Positions 9,995 to 20,486 of a stretch of 64,000 bases of DNA are shown here, piece after piece (positions within the stretch are counted from its first letter, which is position 1; each line of letters begins with the position of its first letter). The position numbers and the translations under genes are program-made. Origin of the DNA: Gemmatimonadota bacterium (lineage in GTDB: Bacteria > Gemmatimonadota > Gemmatimonadetes > Palauibacterales > Palauibacteraceae); NCBI GenBank assembly GCA_022820995.1, contig JAJEEM010000064.1, positions 1-64,000 on the forward strand, in the 5' to 3' direction. The notes beneath the pieces are model-generated. The model made no database searches, had not been told where the DNA came from, and saw only the letters and a program-made list of their open reading frames with translations.

Positions 9995-12871
9995 TCAGCT
10001 CACCTTCTTCTTTCGGGGCCCGTCCTTCTGTTCCAGGAACGGGACGCCGGTCGTGATCCACGCCGGCGCCGGCTCGCCCTTCAGGTAGTGCCCGAACCAC
10101 TCCAGGATGCGGCGCTGGTAGTCGCGCTGGTTCGGCTCCTCCGCGAGTCCGTGGTTCTCGCCCTCGTAGACGAGCATCACAAGCTGTTTCCCGGCGCGCC
10201 GCGCGGCGTTGTAGAACTCGACTCCCTGGTTGAACTCGACGGCACCGTCGTCGGTCCCGAACTCGATGAGGAGCGGCGTGTTCAGATTCTCGATGTGATG
10301 AATCGGCGAGTTGTTGAAGTAGGAATCCCAGTCCTCCCACCACGGGACCTGCATCCGCCCCTGGCTGATCTCGAAGATGCGGGCGTCCGTCCCTCCCGAG
10401 TTCCAGTAGAACGAGAGGTACATGCTCATCAGGTTCGTGAGCGGCGCGCCGGCCACCGCCGCCGCGAACAGGTCGTCCTGGGTGACGAAGAACGTCGTCT
10501 GATACCCGCCCCAGGAGTGGCCGATGAGGCCCACGCGCTCGGCGTCGATCATGCCGGTGGCGACGGCGGCGGCGACGGCCGGGCGGAGCGTCTCGACGTT
10601 GGACTGTCCCGGCCGCCGGTCGCGGTACACGACATCCGGCCTGAACACGAAGTACCCCTCCTGGCTCCAGATCTGGACGTTGTAGTACTGCGTGGGATCG
10701 GGCACCTGGTATTGGTGGAGCGTCTGCGACAGCAACTCGTAGTGGTTAACGATCATCGGATATTCGCGGCCCGGCTCGTAGTTGGCCGGATAGATGAGCG
10801 CGCCCTGGAGCCGGCGTCCCCATTCGTTCTCGTATTCGACGAGTTGGGCCCGGCCCCACGCGTAGTCGTCCTGGAAGGGGTTCGTGGCCGTGACCTGCCG
10901 CGCGTCGTCGAGATCGGGCCCGGCGACGAAATAGTCGGGGGAATCCTCGAACCTCTCCCGGCGGAAGGCGTACACGTCGGCGTCCTCCGCCTTGAGCAGC
11001 CCTCCGAAGCGGGCGTCTTCCCGGATGAGCGGCTCCGGCGTGTCGCCGCGCCGGGCGCGCGAGAACCCGGCTTCCTTCGTCCACTCGCTGTAGGTGGAAT
11101 AGTAGAGCGGCTCGTCGGGATCGAAGGCGTCGGCCTCGGGGTCGAGCCGCACGATGCGGTGCCGGTTCGAGTCCTCGGCGCCGTCGGTGAGGCGCCGGCC
11201 GCCGGATCCGTCGGGGTTCACCTCCCATACGTCGAAGCGGTCGTTCACGAGCATGGCGGCGTCGTCATCCAGCCAGCCGGCGATCCCGAAGCCCGACATC
11301 TGTTCGCGCGTGGGCGTCCGGTCGAGGTCGACGAACGTCCCGCCGAGCCCGGCCGTCACGTTGCGGGTCTCGCCCGTCCTCAGATCGTGGGTCCAGTAGT
11401 CGTCGCCCTCGAACCAGACCGCGTAGCGGCCGCCGGGGCTGCCCCCCATGTCGAGCGTGACCCGCTCCCGGACGACGGCCCGGCTCCCGGTCCGCGCGTC
11501 CACGGCGTAGAGGTCGTGGAACTGCTGTCGGAACATCGCCTCGACGTCGTAGGGCGTCTCGTCGCGGGCCAGCACATGCCGTCCGCCCTCCGCGATCTCG
11601 GCCCGATCCGCGTGATCGCCGCCCAGGAGGATGAATTCGTCCGCCTCGAGGTTCCAGGCCCCGAGGTCGTGCTCACGTCGCAACTGCTGCTCGCGTACGC
11701 GCTGCTGGGGCACCGGGTCCACGTCGAGAGAATGCCAGATCTCGACTCCGGCGCGCTCCTCGTCCTCCGCTGCATCGTCCTCGTCGCCGTCCGCATCCTC
11801 TCCATCGCCGCCGCCCGCGCCCTCGCCGTCGCCGTCTGCGGGGCCCTCCCCGCTGCCGCTCCCGTCGGCCGCGGCGCCGTCTTCCCCCGCTCCACCGGAC
11901 GGGACGTCGGACGGGATCCGCTCCCGGGTGCCGAGGAAGAGTGTGGCCCCATCGTCCGACCACACGGGGGTGCGATGCTCGACGATCCGGGTGCCCGAGG
12001 GAAGCTCGGAGGGCTGGCGAGGATCGAGCGTGAACGCCGCCGGCGTCCCGGAGTCCAGGCCGCGCCAGGCCAGCGCCACGTGCGCCGTGTCCTCGTACGC
12101 CTCGTCATCGAAGGTCTTGAGGACCGCGAGGTCCGGGGCGTCCTCCCGCCAGGTCAGTTCCCGGTAGGTCGCTTCGTCCGCGTCGAGCGACCGGATGCGG
12201 CCCGTACCGGGGTCGTAGAGGCGAACCCCGTTCCCGACCCGGTCCGCCGCGTCGAGCGTCATGGCGAGCAGGTTTCCCCCGTCCTGCCACGCGAGGCCGG
12301 ACACGTTTCCGAAACTCATCGTCCCGCCTCCGGCGAGGTCCCGAACCAGCAGGTCAACGCCGGCGGTCTCGGCCTCGTTCGGGGCGTAGCGGCGAAGGGC
12401 GAGATAGCCGCCACCGTCGGAGAACGAAAACGACTGGATCTCGTCGATGTTCTCGCGTTCCCCGGTCTCGAGGTTGAGGAGTCCAACGTCGTTGCGGACC
12501 GGATCGCCGCGCTCGCGCATGGCGTCGCGCTCGTCGGGGGACACGCCCACAGTGAAGGCGAGCCAGCCGCCATCGCCTCCGAACTCGGGACGCGAACCCT
12601 CGGCCACCGCGACGACCGAATCGGAGTCCGTCCGGTGGATGCGAAGCTCCGAACTCTCGTCAACGCGCCGGACCACGACGGCGAGCCAGAGCCCATCGGG
12701 CGAGAGCGTGGCCTGCCCCAGGCGCTCCCACTTGTCGTAGTCGTCCGGTGCGAGCGTCGGCTTCGCCTGCGCGGTCGCGCCCTGGGGCGAGGCCAGCGCC
12801 GTGCCGAGGATCAGGGCTGCGCCGAGGATCGGGGCGGGAGCCGGTGCGAGCCGGGGGGTGATGCTCCTCAT
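9995..12871 (-). CDS. S9 family (prolyl oligopeptidase-type) peptidase, exported
   Basis: Signal MRSITPRLAPAPAPILGAALILGTALA; catalytic GHSWGGYQT, D (FGTDDGAVEF), H (YEGENHGL). Confidence 0.92.
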   Translation of the reverse strand: MRSITPRLAPAPAPILGAALILGTALASPQGATAQAKPTLAPDDYDKWERLGQATLSPDGLWLAVVVRRVDESSELRIHRTDSDSVVAVAEGSRPEFGGDGGWLAFTVGVSPDERDAMRERGDPVRNDVGLLNLETGERENIDEIQSFSFSDGGGYLALRRYAPNEAETAGVDLLVRDLAGGGTMSFGNVSGLAWQDGGNLLAMTLDAADRVGNGVRLYDPGTGRIRSLDADEATYRELTWREDAPDLAVLKTFDDEAYEDTAHVALAWRGLDSGTPAAFTLDPRQPSELPSGTRIVEHRTPVWSDDGATLFLGTRERIPSDVPSGGAGEDGAAADGSGSGEGPADGDGEGAGGGDGEDADGDEDDAAEDEERAGVEIWHSLDVDPVPQQRVREQQLRREHDLGAWNLEADEFILLGGDHADRAEIAEGGRHVLARDETPYDVEAMFRQQFHDLYAVDARTGSRAVVRERVTLDMGGSPGGRYAVWFEGDDYWTHDLRTGETRNVTAGLGGTFVDLDRTPTREQMSGFGIAGWLDDDAAMLVNDRFDVWEVNPDGSGGRRLTDGAEDSNRHRIVRLDPEADAFDPDEPLYYSTYSEWTKEAGFSRARRGDTPEPLIREDARFGGLLKAEDADVYAFRRERFEDSPDYFVAGPDLDDARQVTATNPFQDDYAWGRAQLVEYENEWGRRLQGALIYPANYEPGREYPMIVNHYELLSQTLHQYQVPDPTQYYNVQIWSQEGYFVFRPDVVYRDRRPGQSNVETLRPAVAAAVATGMIDAERVGLIGHSWGGYQTTFFVTQDDLFAAAVAGAPLTNLMSMYLSFYWNSGGTDARIFEISQGRMQVPWWEDWDSYFNNSPIHHIENLNTPLLIEFGTDDGAVEFNQGVEFYNAARRAGKQLVMLVYEGENHGLAEEPNQRDYQRRILEWFGHYLKGEPAPAWITTGVPFLEQKDGPRKKKVS

Positions 12872-13088
12872 TTCAGTGTCTCCTCCTGTGGGTGCGCGAT
12901 GCTTCAACATGCGCCGCCCGCCGCCACCCGGGGCAAGGGCTGGGCGCGGTTCCGGTCGTGCCGAACCTCGGCGCGGGGCGAGGGTAGAATCGTTGAGCTT
13001 CTTTCTACCATCGGTCTTCGGGAGATACCTTGAGGGAGGCGTCGTGAGAGGCGTTGAGGGAGTTGAGGGGAGCGTTGAGAAGTGGATG

Positions 13089-13346
13089 ATGAGCCTGAAC
13101 ATCAAGAACGAGGAGACGTGCCGGCTGGCCGACGAACTGGCCCGGCTGACCGGAGAAACGAAGACGGGAGCGATCACCGTGGCCCTGCGGGAACGCCTGG
13201 AACGCGAGAAACGACAGCGAGACGCCGAGGCGCTCATGCGCGACCTCCGCGCCATCGGCGAGCGTTGCGCGAAGCTGATCGGACCGGGCGTCTCTTCCAC
13301 GGATCACGGCGAGTGGCTCTACGACGAGCATGGACTGCCCAAGTGA
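13089..13346 (+). CDS. VapB-type (Rv0623-like) antitoxin
   Basis: MSLNIKNEETCRLADELARLTGETKTGAITVALRERLEREKR; overlaps the downstream PIN toxin start. Confidence 0.88.
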   Translation: MSLNIKNEETCRLADELARLTGETKTGAITVALRERLEREKRQRDAEALMRDLRAIGERCAKLIGPGVSSTDHGEWLYDEHGLPK

Positions 13347-13729
13347 TCATCGATACCTCCGCCATCATGGCGGTTTTGCTGGATGAACCCGATGGACCTC
13401 GCTATCGCCGGGCCATTGCGGAGGCGGCCGCGTGCCGGATCTCGGCGGCGACACTCCTTGAGACCGCCATCGTCGCCGAGAGCAAGGGCGGGATCCGCGC
13501 GGGACATCAGCTCGATCGGCTGATGGATCGGGCGCAGATCGAGATCGTCCCCGTCACTCGCGAGCAAGCCTCGGCGGCGCGGGACGCCTGGCGCTCCTTC
13601 GGCAAGGGGAATTACCGAGCCGGACTTAACCTCGGCGATTGCTTCGCATACGCCCTGGCGCGAACGGCGGGGGAGCCCCTGCTCTTCAAGGGCCGGGGTT
13701 TCGCGCTCACAGATATCGAAGCGGCGTAG
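13343..13729 (+). CDS. VapC PIN-domain ribonuclease toxin (GTG start)
   Basis: VIIDTSAIMAVLLDEPDG...; acidic PIN residues; GTGA overlap with antitoxin. Confidence 0.9.
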   Translation: MIIDTSAIMAVLLDEPDGPRYRRAIAEAAACRISAATLLETAIVAESKGGIRAGHQLDRLMDRAQIEIVPVTREQASAARDAWRSFGKGNYRAGLNLGDCFAYALARTAGEPLLFKGRGFALTDIEAA

Positions 13730-13812
13730 GGCGACCCCCGGCCGCGGGTGCTGCCCCACCCGACGACGCCCGCGTTGGCGGTGGTCTTGATCATGGATAT
13801 AGCTAGACATAA

Positions 13813-13822
13813 TATCTAGATA
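13813..13822. promoter_or_regulatory. AT-rich palindrome TATCTAGATA upstream of phd-vapC; candidate operator
   Basis: Perfect palindrome in AT-rich tract atatagctagacataatatctagatagata immediately before the antitoxin. Confidence 0.5.
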
Positions 13823-13852
13823 GATACTGACCTCTTGAATCCGGGAGTAGAG

Positions 13853-14107
13853 ATGACGGATTGGCCGCTTTACGATGCGAAGAACCGATTCAGCGCCGTG
13901 GTCGACGCCGCGGTCGCGGGCGAGCCGCAGCGCGTAACGCGCCGGGGCAAGCCGGCCGTGGTCGTAGTCGCCGTCGGAGAGTACGAACGGCTTTGTCGGC
14001 TCGAGAAGGCGACGGCTCCCGGGTTCGCCGAACTGCTGCTCTCAATGCCCGACGGCGGGGACACGCTGGAGCGGCCCCGAGTGAGACCCCGGCGTGTAGA
14101 GTTCTAG
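13853..14107 (+). CDS. Phd/YefM-family antitoxin
   Basis: MTDWPLYDAKNRFSAVVDAAVAGEPQRVTRRGKPAVVVVAVGEYERL. Confidence 0.9.
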   Translation: MTDWPLYDAKNRFSAVVDAAVAGEPQRVTRRGKPAVVVVAVGEYERLCRLEKATAPGFAELLLSMPDGGDTLERPRVRPRRVEF

Positions 14108-14514
14108 TGTTCCTCCTGGACACGGACGTGCTCTCGGCTCACCGCAGGCCGGAACGGGCGCCCGCCATCGCGGACTGGCTGGCCCGCCAGCGGGCGGTGG
14201 ACCTCCACCTCAGCGTCATATCGATCGGCGAGATCGAGCGCGGGATCGCTTTGCAGCGTCTCCGGGACCCTGACTTCGCTCGGGCTCTCGCCAGGTGGCT
14301 GGATCGTTTGCTCCTGCTGCATGGTGATCGGCTCATCGGCATCGACGCGGCGACGGCGCGGCGCTGGGGGCAGCTCTCGGCTTCGATCGGCCATGAAGGA
14401 TCGGATCTGCTCATCGCGGCCACGGCCCTGGAGCACGGCTTGACCGTGGTCACGCGGAACGTCCGGCACTTCGAGCCGACGGGCGTGCGCGTGCTGGATC
14501 CTTCCGAAGGGTAG
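14107..14514 (+). CDS. VapC/FitB-like PIN-domain toxin (GTG start)
   Basis: FLLDTDVLSAHRRPERAPAIADWL...IGEIERGI...DLLIAATALEHGLTVVTRNVRHF. Confidence 0.92.
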   Translation: MFLLDTDVLSAHRRPERAPAIADWLARQRAVDLHLSVISIGEIERGIALQRLRDPDFARALARWLDRLLLLHGDRLIGIDAATARRWGQLSASIGHEGSDLLIAATALEHGLTVVTRNVRHFEPTGVRVLDPSEG

Positions 14515-14535
14515 CCCCGTCCCCACCGGGGCGGC

Positions 14536-15222
14536 TCACGGTCTGACGAGTTCGGCGGCGCGGGTCCAGATGGCGTCGAACATGGGCTCGGTGAGCGTGC
14601 CCGTGAAGGTGTTCTGCTGGCTCGGGTGGTAGGAGCCGATGAGCAGACGGCGCCCGACCGCGACCTCCACCCCGTGGCCGAATCGCGGCGCCGGCCGCGG
14701 GACCGCTTCCCCGCGTTCGCGGAAGATCCTGAGCAGCGCCGAGAACGAGAACCCGCCCAGCGCGACGATCGCGCGGGCGTCGGCGAAGAAGTCCAGTTCG
14801 CGCTCGAGGTAGGCGCGGCACCGTTCGCGCTCCCCCGCGGTCGGCTTGTTCGCGGGCGGAGCGCAGCGCACGGCGGCGGTCACCCAGGCGTTCCGGAGCA
14901 CCAGCCCGTCGTCGCGGCCGGTCGAGTCGGGCTGCGAGGCGAACCCCGCGCGGTGCAGGGCGCGATAGAGCCAGTCGCCCGACCGGTCACCGGTGAACAT
15001 GCGCCCGGTCCGGTTGGCGCCGTGCGCGGCCGGGGCGAGTCCGACGATGAGGAGGCGCGCGGCCGGATCGCCGAAGCCCGGCACCGGACGACCCCAGTAG
15101 GTGTCGTCGCGGAAGGCGGCCCGGCGTTCCCGCGCCACCCGCTCGCGCCACTCGACGAGCCGCGGACACAGCCGGCAGGCCGTGACCTCCCGTTCGATCG
15201 CGGCGAGGGCCGTGTCCGTCAA
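14536..15222 (-). CDS. uracil-DNA glycosylase family (likely type 5, UDGb-like); TTG start inferred
   Basis: [49 protein letters not shown]. Confidence 0.88.
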   Translation of the reverse strand: MTDTALAAIEREVTACRLCPRLVEWRERVARERRAAFRDDTYWGRPVPGFGDPAARLLIVGLAPAAHGANRTGRMFTGDRSGDWLYRALHRAGFASQPDSTGRDDGLVLRNAWVTAAVRCAPPANKPTAGERERCRAYLERELDFFADARAIVALGGFSFSALLRIFRERGEAVPRPAPRFGHGVEVAVGRRLLIGSYHPSQQNTFTGTLTEPMFDAIWTRAAELVRP

Positions 15223-15920
15223 GCGCCGCCCGGCCGCGGACGGCCGTACTTCAGCCGGTAGAGCACGGTCTCGAGCCGCTGCGACCAGCGGACCGGGGCC
15301 GGAAAGCTCGCCCGGTGCAGCGTGGGCACCTTCACCGACCGGACGCCCGCCAGGTTCGCCGACGCGATGTCCGTGAAGTACTGGTCCCCCACCATCAGCG
15401 CGGCCGCCGGACGGTCCGCGACGTTCAGTTCCTCGAGCGCGGCCTGCACGAGCCCGCGGCTCGGCTTGCGAATCGGCCGCAACTCGGGCGGAGGCCGGCC
15501 GCCATCGGACGAAGCCGCCGCCGCGCCGGGGCCGCGCCACGACTCGCGCGGTCCGCGGCGGACCCGGAACGCCGCCCCCGCCCCGGTCTCGTATCCCAGC
15601 ATGACCGGGGTCGCCGGGAAGATCTCCCCCAGCTCGGCGAAGCGTGCCTCCTGGCAGTTGGAGACGATCGCGTGCCGCAGCCCCGGAGTTCGGAGCAGAT
15701 CCTCGAACCCGGCTGCGAGCGCCGGATCCACCCCCCCCGCGTGGTGGGCCATCAGCGTCCCATCCACATCCCACAGGACGGCCTCGACGCCCAGCTCGCG
15801 CAGGCGTCCGGCATTCAGATCCTTCACCGAACCGAGGTGGAACGTCGGGCGGATTTCCCGCAGGAGTCCCGCGAGACGCGGGAGGAGGCGCCGCGCCGTC
15901 TGCATCCAGGTCGCACTCAT
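15219..15920 (-). CDS. YqeG-like HAD-IIIA phosphatase
   Basis: WDVDGTLM motif I, IVSNCQ motif [20 protein letters not shown] motif IV. Confidence 0.85.
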   Translation of the reverse strand: MSATWMQTARRLLPRLAGLLREIRPTFHLGSVKDLNAGRLRELGVEAVLWDVDGTLMAHHAGGVDPALAAGFEDLLRTPGLRHAIVSNCQEARFAELGEIFPATPVMLGYETGAGAAFRVRRGPRESWRGPGAAAASSDGGRPPPELRPIRKPSRGLVQAALEELNVADRPAAALMVGDQYFTDIASANLAGVRSVKVPTLHRASFPAPVRWSQRLETVLYRLKYGRPRPGGA

Positions 15921-15960
15921 CGGGTCGCCCTCACAGTGGCGTCCCGTGCGGTCGGCCGCG

Positions 15961-17637
15961 TCAGTCCGCCCCCAGGATGGGATCCTTCTCGCCCGTCATC
16001 TCCCAGCGGGTGAGGACGATGGGGATGACGCCGGCGTCGTAGAAGGCATCGAAGAATCGCTTCACGCTGAAATCCTCGCCTTCCTGGATGGCGTACTCCG
16101 CGATCAGTTCCTCGATCTGGATCTTCCCGGTCACGTAGCTCGTCCCGTACCCCGGCTGCCGCAGGTAGAGGCTCTGCTCGCCGCGCACGAGGGCGCCGTC
16201 CGGCAGCCACCCCCGCGGCGTCCATTTCATCGCGTGGGCCACCGCCTCCTCCATGTCGAACACGCCGCCGTGCAGGTAGAGACCGCTCAGCGCCCGCGCG
16301 GCCCGCTGCGCCAGCATGATCCACGTGAGCTCGCGGGAGCGGGGCGAGCCTTCGAGCAGCCCGAGGTGCATGAACATCTCCTCCACGCCCGTCGCGAGGC
16401 CCTCCGAACGGGCGTCGAAGATGTTGTAGAGGGATGGCGTGGCCCGGATGGGACTGGCGTGAGGGTCCACCCGCAGACGCGCGAGTTCGATCCAGTGGTG
16501 CATGTGCGGCCGGAAGGAGTCCGGATCGCGGTAGTTCACCTCGGAGAAGAAGTTCCGGATCTCGCCGGGCTCGGCGGGCGTGAAGCTCCCGTTCACGGCG
16601 CGGAGGGCCGGGTCCATCCACTCTTCCGTCGTCTCCACCTCCTCCTCGTCCAGGAAGCGCATGTAGCGGTCGACGGACTCGTTCAGCCTCCGGTCGTATT
16701 CCTCGGCCGAAGCGATGCGCTCGAGTTCCGGCAGATCCCGGTTGCGGTTCTCCTCCAGCCGCATCGAAGCGTGGGCGCGGGCGAGTTCGCGCCGCATGAT
16801 CGTGACCTGTTCCTCCCACGAATACGGGACGAGGTGCACGTTCTGCATGTACCACGTGTAGTTCTCCCGCCCCACGCCGGAGGGTCCGGTGCGGGAGGGC
16901 GCCTCCTCCTCCACCCACGCGATGAACGCCTCCGAGGCGGCGCGCGCGTCGGCGATGGACCCGTCGAGCGCGGCGCTCGTTCCGGCGACCCGCGCCGCGA
17001 GGTCGTCGAGGTCCCGCACCTGACCCCGAAAGGCGCGGACGCCGCCCAACCAGAGGTCCCGGGCGTTCGAGTCCGCGAGGTTTTCGCGGGCCTGTCCGAG
17101 GAGCGCCGGGATCGCGCCGATGCGACCGGCGAGTTCGGCGGCATCCGCCTCCGAGAGCGGGTAATCGTAGGTCCAGAGGTCGATCCAGCCGTGGATGACC
17201 GGCCCCTCGTGGGCCGGCACGTCGCTCTCCGCCGCGAAGATCGTCACGTAGAAGCCGGGGTCCCGCGCCCAGGGGCGGCGCACGCGGTGATCGAAGTCGA
17301 GTCCGTTCATCTCGGCGCGGACCAGGTGCCAGTCGATCCGTTCCGCCACGGACCAATCCTCCGGGGCAGCGCTGCCCAGCCGCGCCTGCCACTGCGGGAG
17401 TTCCTGCTGCTGCCCCGCCATGGCCGCCGCCGAGTAGTCCGGCACGCCATCCACGAACTCGGGGCGTTCGAATGCCCGCCACTCGTCGAACAGATTCACG
17501 AGGTCGGCGTGGGAGTCCGGACCCGCCGCCGCAACCGAATCCACCGGATCCGGCGCCACCTGCACGAGAAGGATGACGAGGGCGAGAACCGCGATTCCCG
17601 TAAGGATGAACGATGGTCGGAGTCGGCTGCGTGCCAT
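15961..17637 (-). CDS. DUF885 family exported protein (putative metallopeptidase-like)
   Basis: Start MARSRLRPSFILTGIAVLALVILLVQV; DUF885-like sequence (PGYGTSYVTGKIQIEELI, HMHHWIELARLR). Confidence 0.8.
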   Translation of the reverse strand: MARSRLRPSFILTGIAVLALVILLVQVAPDPVDSVAAAGPDSHADLVNLFDEWRAFERPEFVDGVPDYSAAAMAGQQQELPQWQARLGSAAPEDWSVAERIDWHLVRAEMNGLDFDHRVRRPWARDPGFYVTIFAAESDVPAHEGPVIHGWIDLWTYDYPLSEADAAELAGRIGAIPALLGQARENLADSNARDLWLGGVRAFRGQVRDLDDLAARVAGTSAALDGSIADARAASEAFIAWVEEEAPSRTGPSGVGRENYTWYMQNVHLVPYSWEEQVTIMRRELARAHASMRLEENRNRDLPELERIASAEEYDRRLNESVDRYMRFLDEEEVETTEEWMDPALRAVNGSFTPAEPGEIRNFFSEVNYRDPDSFRPHMHHWIELARLRVDPHASPIRATPSLYNIFDARSEGLATGVEEMFMHLGLLEGSPRSRELTWIMLAQRAARALSGLYLHGGVFDMEEAVAHAMKWTPRGWLPDGALVRGEQSLYLRQPGYGTSYVTGKIQIEELIAEYAIQEGEDFSVKRFFDAFYDAGVIPIVLTRWEMTGEKDPILGAD

Positions 17638-17787
17638 GGTGCCTCCTGGAGGGTGTAACCCGCGGATCGTTTGACGCATAATGATACCAGAGGAGGTTTC
17701 CAGGAAATCCGCGAGCTGTCGAGAGCGCCGAGGCACCGGGTCCGTATGCCCCCCGGGGAAAGGCGCTCCGACGAAGGACGAAAGATC

Positions 17788-20265
17788 ATGAGAGCTTCGG
17801 CATTCTTCGCCGCGGTGGTCCTTGCAACGCTGGCTTCGACCGGTTCGACAGCGGCCCAGGAACCGCCGGACACCGTCGTCGTGGTCCAGGAACTCGAGGT
17901 CGTGGTGGGGTCACGGGCGGGTGTCGCGGATCCCGCGACGCTTTCCGTCCCCGTGGACATCTACAGCGCGGAGGAAATCGCCCGGCTCGGCGAAGTCGAC
18001 CTGGCGGAGGTGCTGGGCAGCATCGCGCCCTCCTTCAATTCCACGCGGCTGTCCGCCGGTGATGGCGCGGCACTCCACGTTGCGACGCTGCGCGGAATGA
18101 ACGGCGACCAGGTGCTCGTCCTGGTCAACGGCAAGCGACGCCACGGAGTCGCATTCGCGAAGTTGCTTGCGGCGGCCGGGCAGGGGACGACGGGTACGGA
18201 CCTGCGCGCCATTCCGGTCCACGCCATCAAGCGGATCGAAGTCCTGCGCGAGGGCGCGGCTTCGCAGTACGGCTCGGATGCCATCGCCGGCGTGATCAAC
18301 ATCGTGCTCAAGGACGACGCCAGCGGCGTCAGCGCGGCCACCCTCCTCGGCCGGACCTCGCGCGGCGACGGAATGAGGCTGTTCACTTCGGCCAACGCCG
18401 GGGTTCCGCTCGGAGACGGCTTCTTCAACATCACGATGGAGGTCGCGCGGCAGGAGGTCACGAACCGGGCGGGCGAGGCTCCCACCTGTTTCGGTCCCGA
18501 CCCGTCCTACGGCCCCTGCGCGGATGGCGGGAAGGTCATCCAGCTGCAGCGAAACGGCGAGCCCGACTACAAGGGCGCGGCCTTCATGGCCAATGCCGCA
18601 GTCCCCGTCGGCGAATCGGCTGGATTCTATGCATTCGGGGGATACTCCGGGCGTGAAGCGGTCTCCGACGGCCTGTACCGCAAGGCGGACTGGGTCCCTC
18701 GCTCGGTCAGCTACGTCTATCCGGACGGCTTCTTCCCCATCGAGGAGTCGGACCTCATGGACAAGTCCGCCGTGGCGGGCCTCCGCGGCGATGTGGGCGC
18801 CTGGGCGGGAGATCTCAGCCTCGGGTTCGGGCACGGCCGGTTCGCCTTCGGCGCCGCGAACTCGATCAACCCGTCGTACGCGGCGGAGTTCCTGGCGCGG
18901 AACCCCGGGGCCGATGGAGCCTCCATCGCCGCCAACGCCGGACCCCGGAACACGTTCAGCGGCGGGCTCAACGTGCGCCAGTGGACGCTGAACGCCGACG
19001 CGACGCGGGAGATCGAGGTGGGTTCGACCCCGGCGTTTCTCGCCGTCGGCGGAGCTTTCCGGCGGGACTCGTACTGGATGGAAGCCGGCGACCGGGCCTC
19101 GTGGGCGTGCGGGCCGAGCGATACGCCCGGCAGCTTTCCGGCGGCCCACCACCAGAACGACGGGACGGTCTACGCGAGCTGCGGGATACAGGGCTACCCC
19201 GGCTACAGCCCGGCATCGGCGCGGCTGAGCGAACTGGATCGCAGCAGCGTCGGAGCGTACGCGGACATGGAGTTGCGCTCGCCGAGCGGGCGCACGCTGG
19301 GTGGCGCCCTTCGTTATGAGCACTACACCGACGCCGGAAGTTCGCTGACCGGCAAGCTGGCCGGCCGCCTGGAACTGGGCGAAACGGGCGCCGCGCTCCG
19401 CGCCGCGGTCTCCACGGGCTTCCGGGCGCCGCGACTCCCGCAGCGGGGGTTCAACACGATCGGTTTCGTGGGCGGCAGCGAGGGTCTGGTGAGCGCGGGG
19501 TTCCTGCCCGAAGGCGATGAGATCGCGTGCTCCGACTTCGGGGCCTGTTCGCTGAGCCACGAGACATCGCTCAGCTTCACGGGCGGACTCGTCTATTCCA
19601 CCGACGCCGGCCTGCTCGTGACGGCAGACTATTACCGCGTCGCCGTCAGCGACGCGATCGCCCTGACCCGGAGTCTCGATCCGAGCCACGGACTCCGGCC
19701 CGGCGCGCAGTTCCAGGGTCGGCCGGTGGACGCCGTGGCGTTCTGGACCAACGCGATCGACACGCGCACGCAGGGATTCGACCTGGCGGCGACCTGGCGC
19801 TTCCGCGGCATGGATTGGGGGACCGCGGATCTGTCGGCCAGCCTGCACCGGAACAGCACGGAGATCACCGCCAACCGCAACGAGAACTTCATCGGAGACA
19901 CCCAGCAGACCCTCATCGAGGACTCCCAGCCGGGACAGCGGATCGGCGTGAGCGCCGACCTTCGTTTCGCTCGGGGTGTCGGTGCGAGGCTCGGGTTGAA
20001 CCGCATCGGTTCCGTCACGACCCCGTTCATCTTCGAGGAGAACGTCACGATCGACGCGGCGACCATCGCCGGCCTGGAGGTCAGCTTCAGGGTGGGCGAC
20101 CGCATCCAGGTGGGCGTCGGAGCGAACAACCTGCTCGACCGCCTGCCGAACCGGCTCCCGGACGACGCGGTCGCGCAGCTCTGGGCGATGCAGTACCCCT
20201 CCGAGTCACCCTACGGCGTGGCGGGACGGATCTGGTACGCGCGGGTCAACGTGGTCGGAAACTGA
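17788..20265 (+). CDS. TonB-dependent receptor
   Basis: Signal peptide; plug domain (GMNGDQVLVLVNGKRRH, IKRIEVLREGAASQYGSDAIAGVINIVLKDD); long beta-barrel. Confidence 0.95.
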   Translation: MRASAFFAAVVLATLASTGSTAAQEPPDTVVVVQELEVVVGSRAGVADPATLSVPVDIYSAEEIARLGEVDLAEVLGSIAPSFNSTRLSAGDGAALHVATLRGMNGDQVLVLVNGKRRHGVAFAKLLAAAGQGTTGTDLRAIPVHAIKRIEVLREGAASQYGSDAIAGVINIVLKDDASGVSAATLLGRTSRGDGMRLFTSANAGVPLGDGFFNITMEVARQEVTNRAGEAPTCFGPDPSYGPCADGGKVIQLQRNGEPDYKGAAFMANAAVPVGESAGFYAFGGYSGREAVSDGLYRKADWVPRSVSYVYPDGFFPIEESDLMDKSAVAGLRGDVGAWAGDLSLGFGHGRFAFGAANSINPSYAAEFLARNPGADGASIAANAGPRNTFSGGLNVRQWTLNADATREIEVGSTPAFLAVGGAFRRDSYWMEAGDRASWACGPSDTPGSFPAAHHQNDGTVYASCGIQGYPGYSPASARLSELDRSSVGAYADMELRSPSGRTLGGALRYEHYTDAGSSLTGKLAGRLELGETGAALRAAVSTGFRAPRLPQRGFNTIGFVGGSEGLVSAGFLPEGDEIACSDFGACSLSHETSLSFTGGLVYSTDAGLLVTADYYRVAVSDAIALTRSLDPSHGLRPGAQFQGRPVDAVAFWTNAIDTRTQGFDLAATWRFRGMDWGTADLSASLHRNSTEITANRNENFIGDTQQTLIEDSQPGQRIGVSADLRFARGVGARLGLNRIGSVTTPFIFEENVTIDAATIAGLEVSFRVGDRIQVGVGANNLLDRLPNRLPDDAVAQLWAMQYPSESPYGVAGRIWYARVNVVGN

Positions 20266-20281
20266 GCCCGACGTGCGGCGA

Positions 20282-20355
20282 TGACCCCGGCTGGACTCGA
20301 ACCAGCGGCCTCGGGATTAGGAATCCCGCGCTCTATCCACCTGAGCTACGGGGCC
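20282..20355 (-). tRNA. tRNA-Arg(CCT)
   Basis: GGCCCCGTAGCTCAGGTGGATAGAGC..TTCCTAA..GGTTCGAGTCC..CGGGGTCA. Confidence 0.95.
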
Positions 20356-20486
20356 GGAGCGGCACCGAGTCGCCAGCGCGCATGGACCGGGCCTCGGTAA
20401 CCGCGCCGGGAAACTAGCGGCCGGGCCGGAGGGGAGGAAGATTGCGCCCTCCCGGCCGCTGAACCGTCAACCTCCCGGACTGTCAC

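Noticed and set aside
7449-13033. Long plus-strand ORFs (879 and 1032 aa) antisense to the BNR protein and S9 peptidase
   Set aside because: Arg/Val/His-rich translations with no domains; shadow ORFs produced by high GC3 on the opposite strand
17911-19848. 645-aa minus-strand ORF
   Set aside because: Antisense to a clear TonB-dependent receptor
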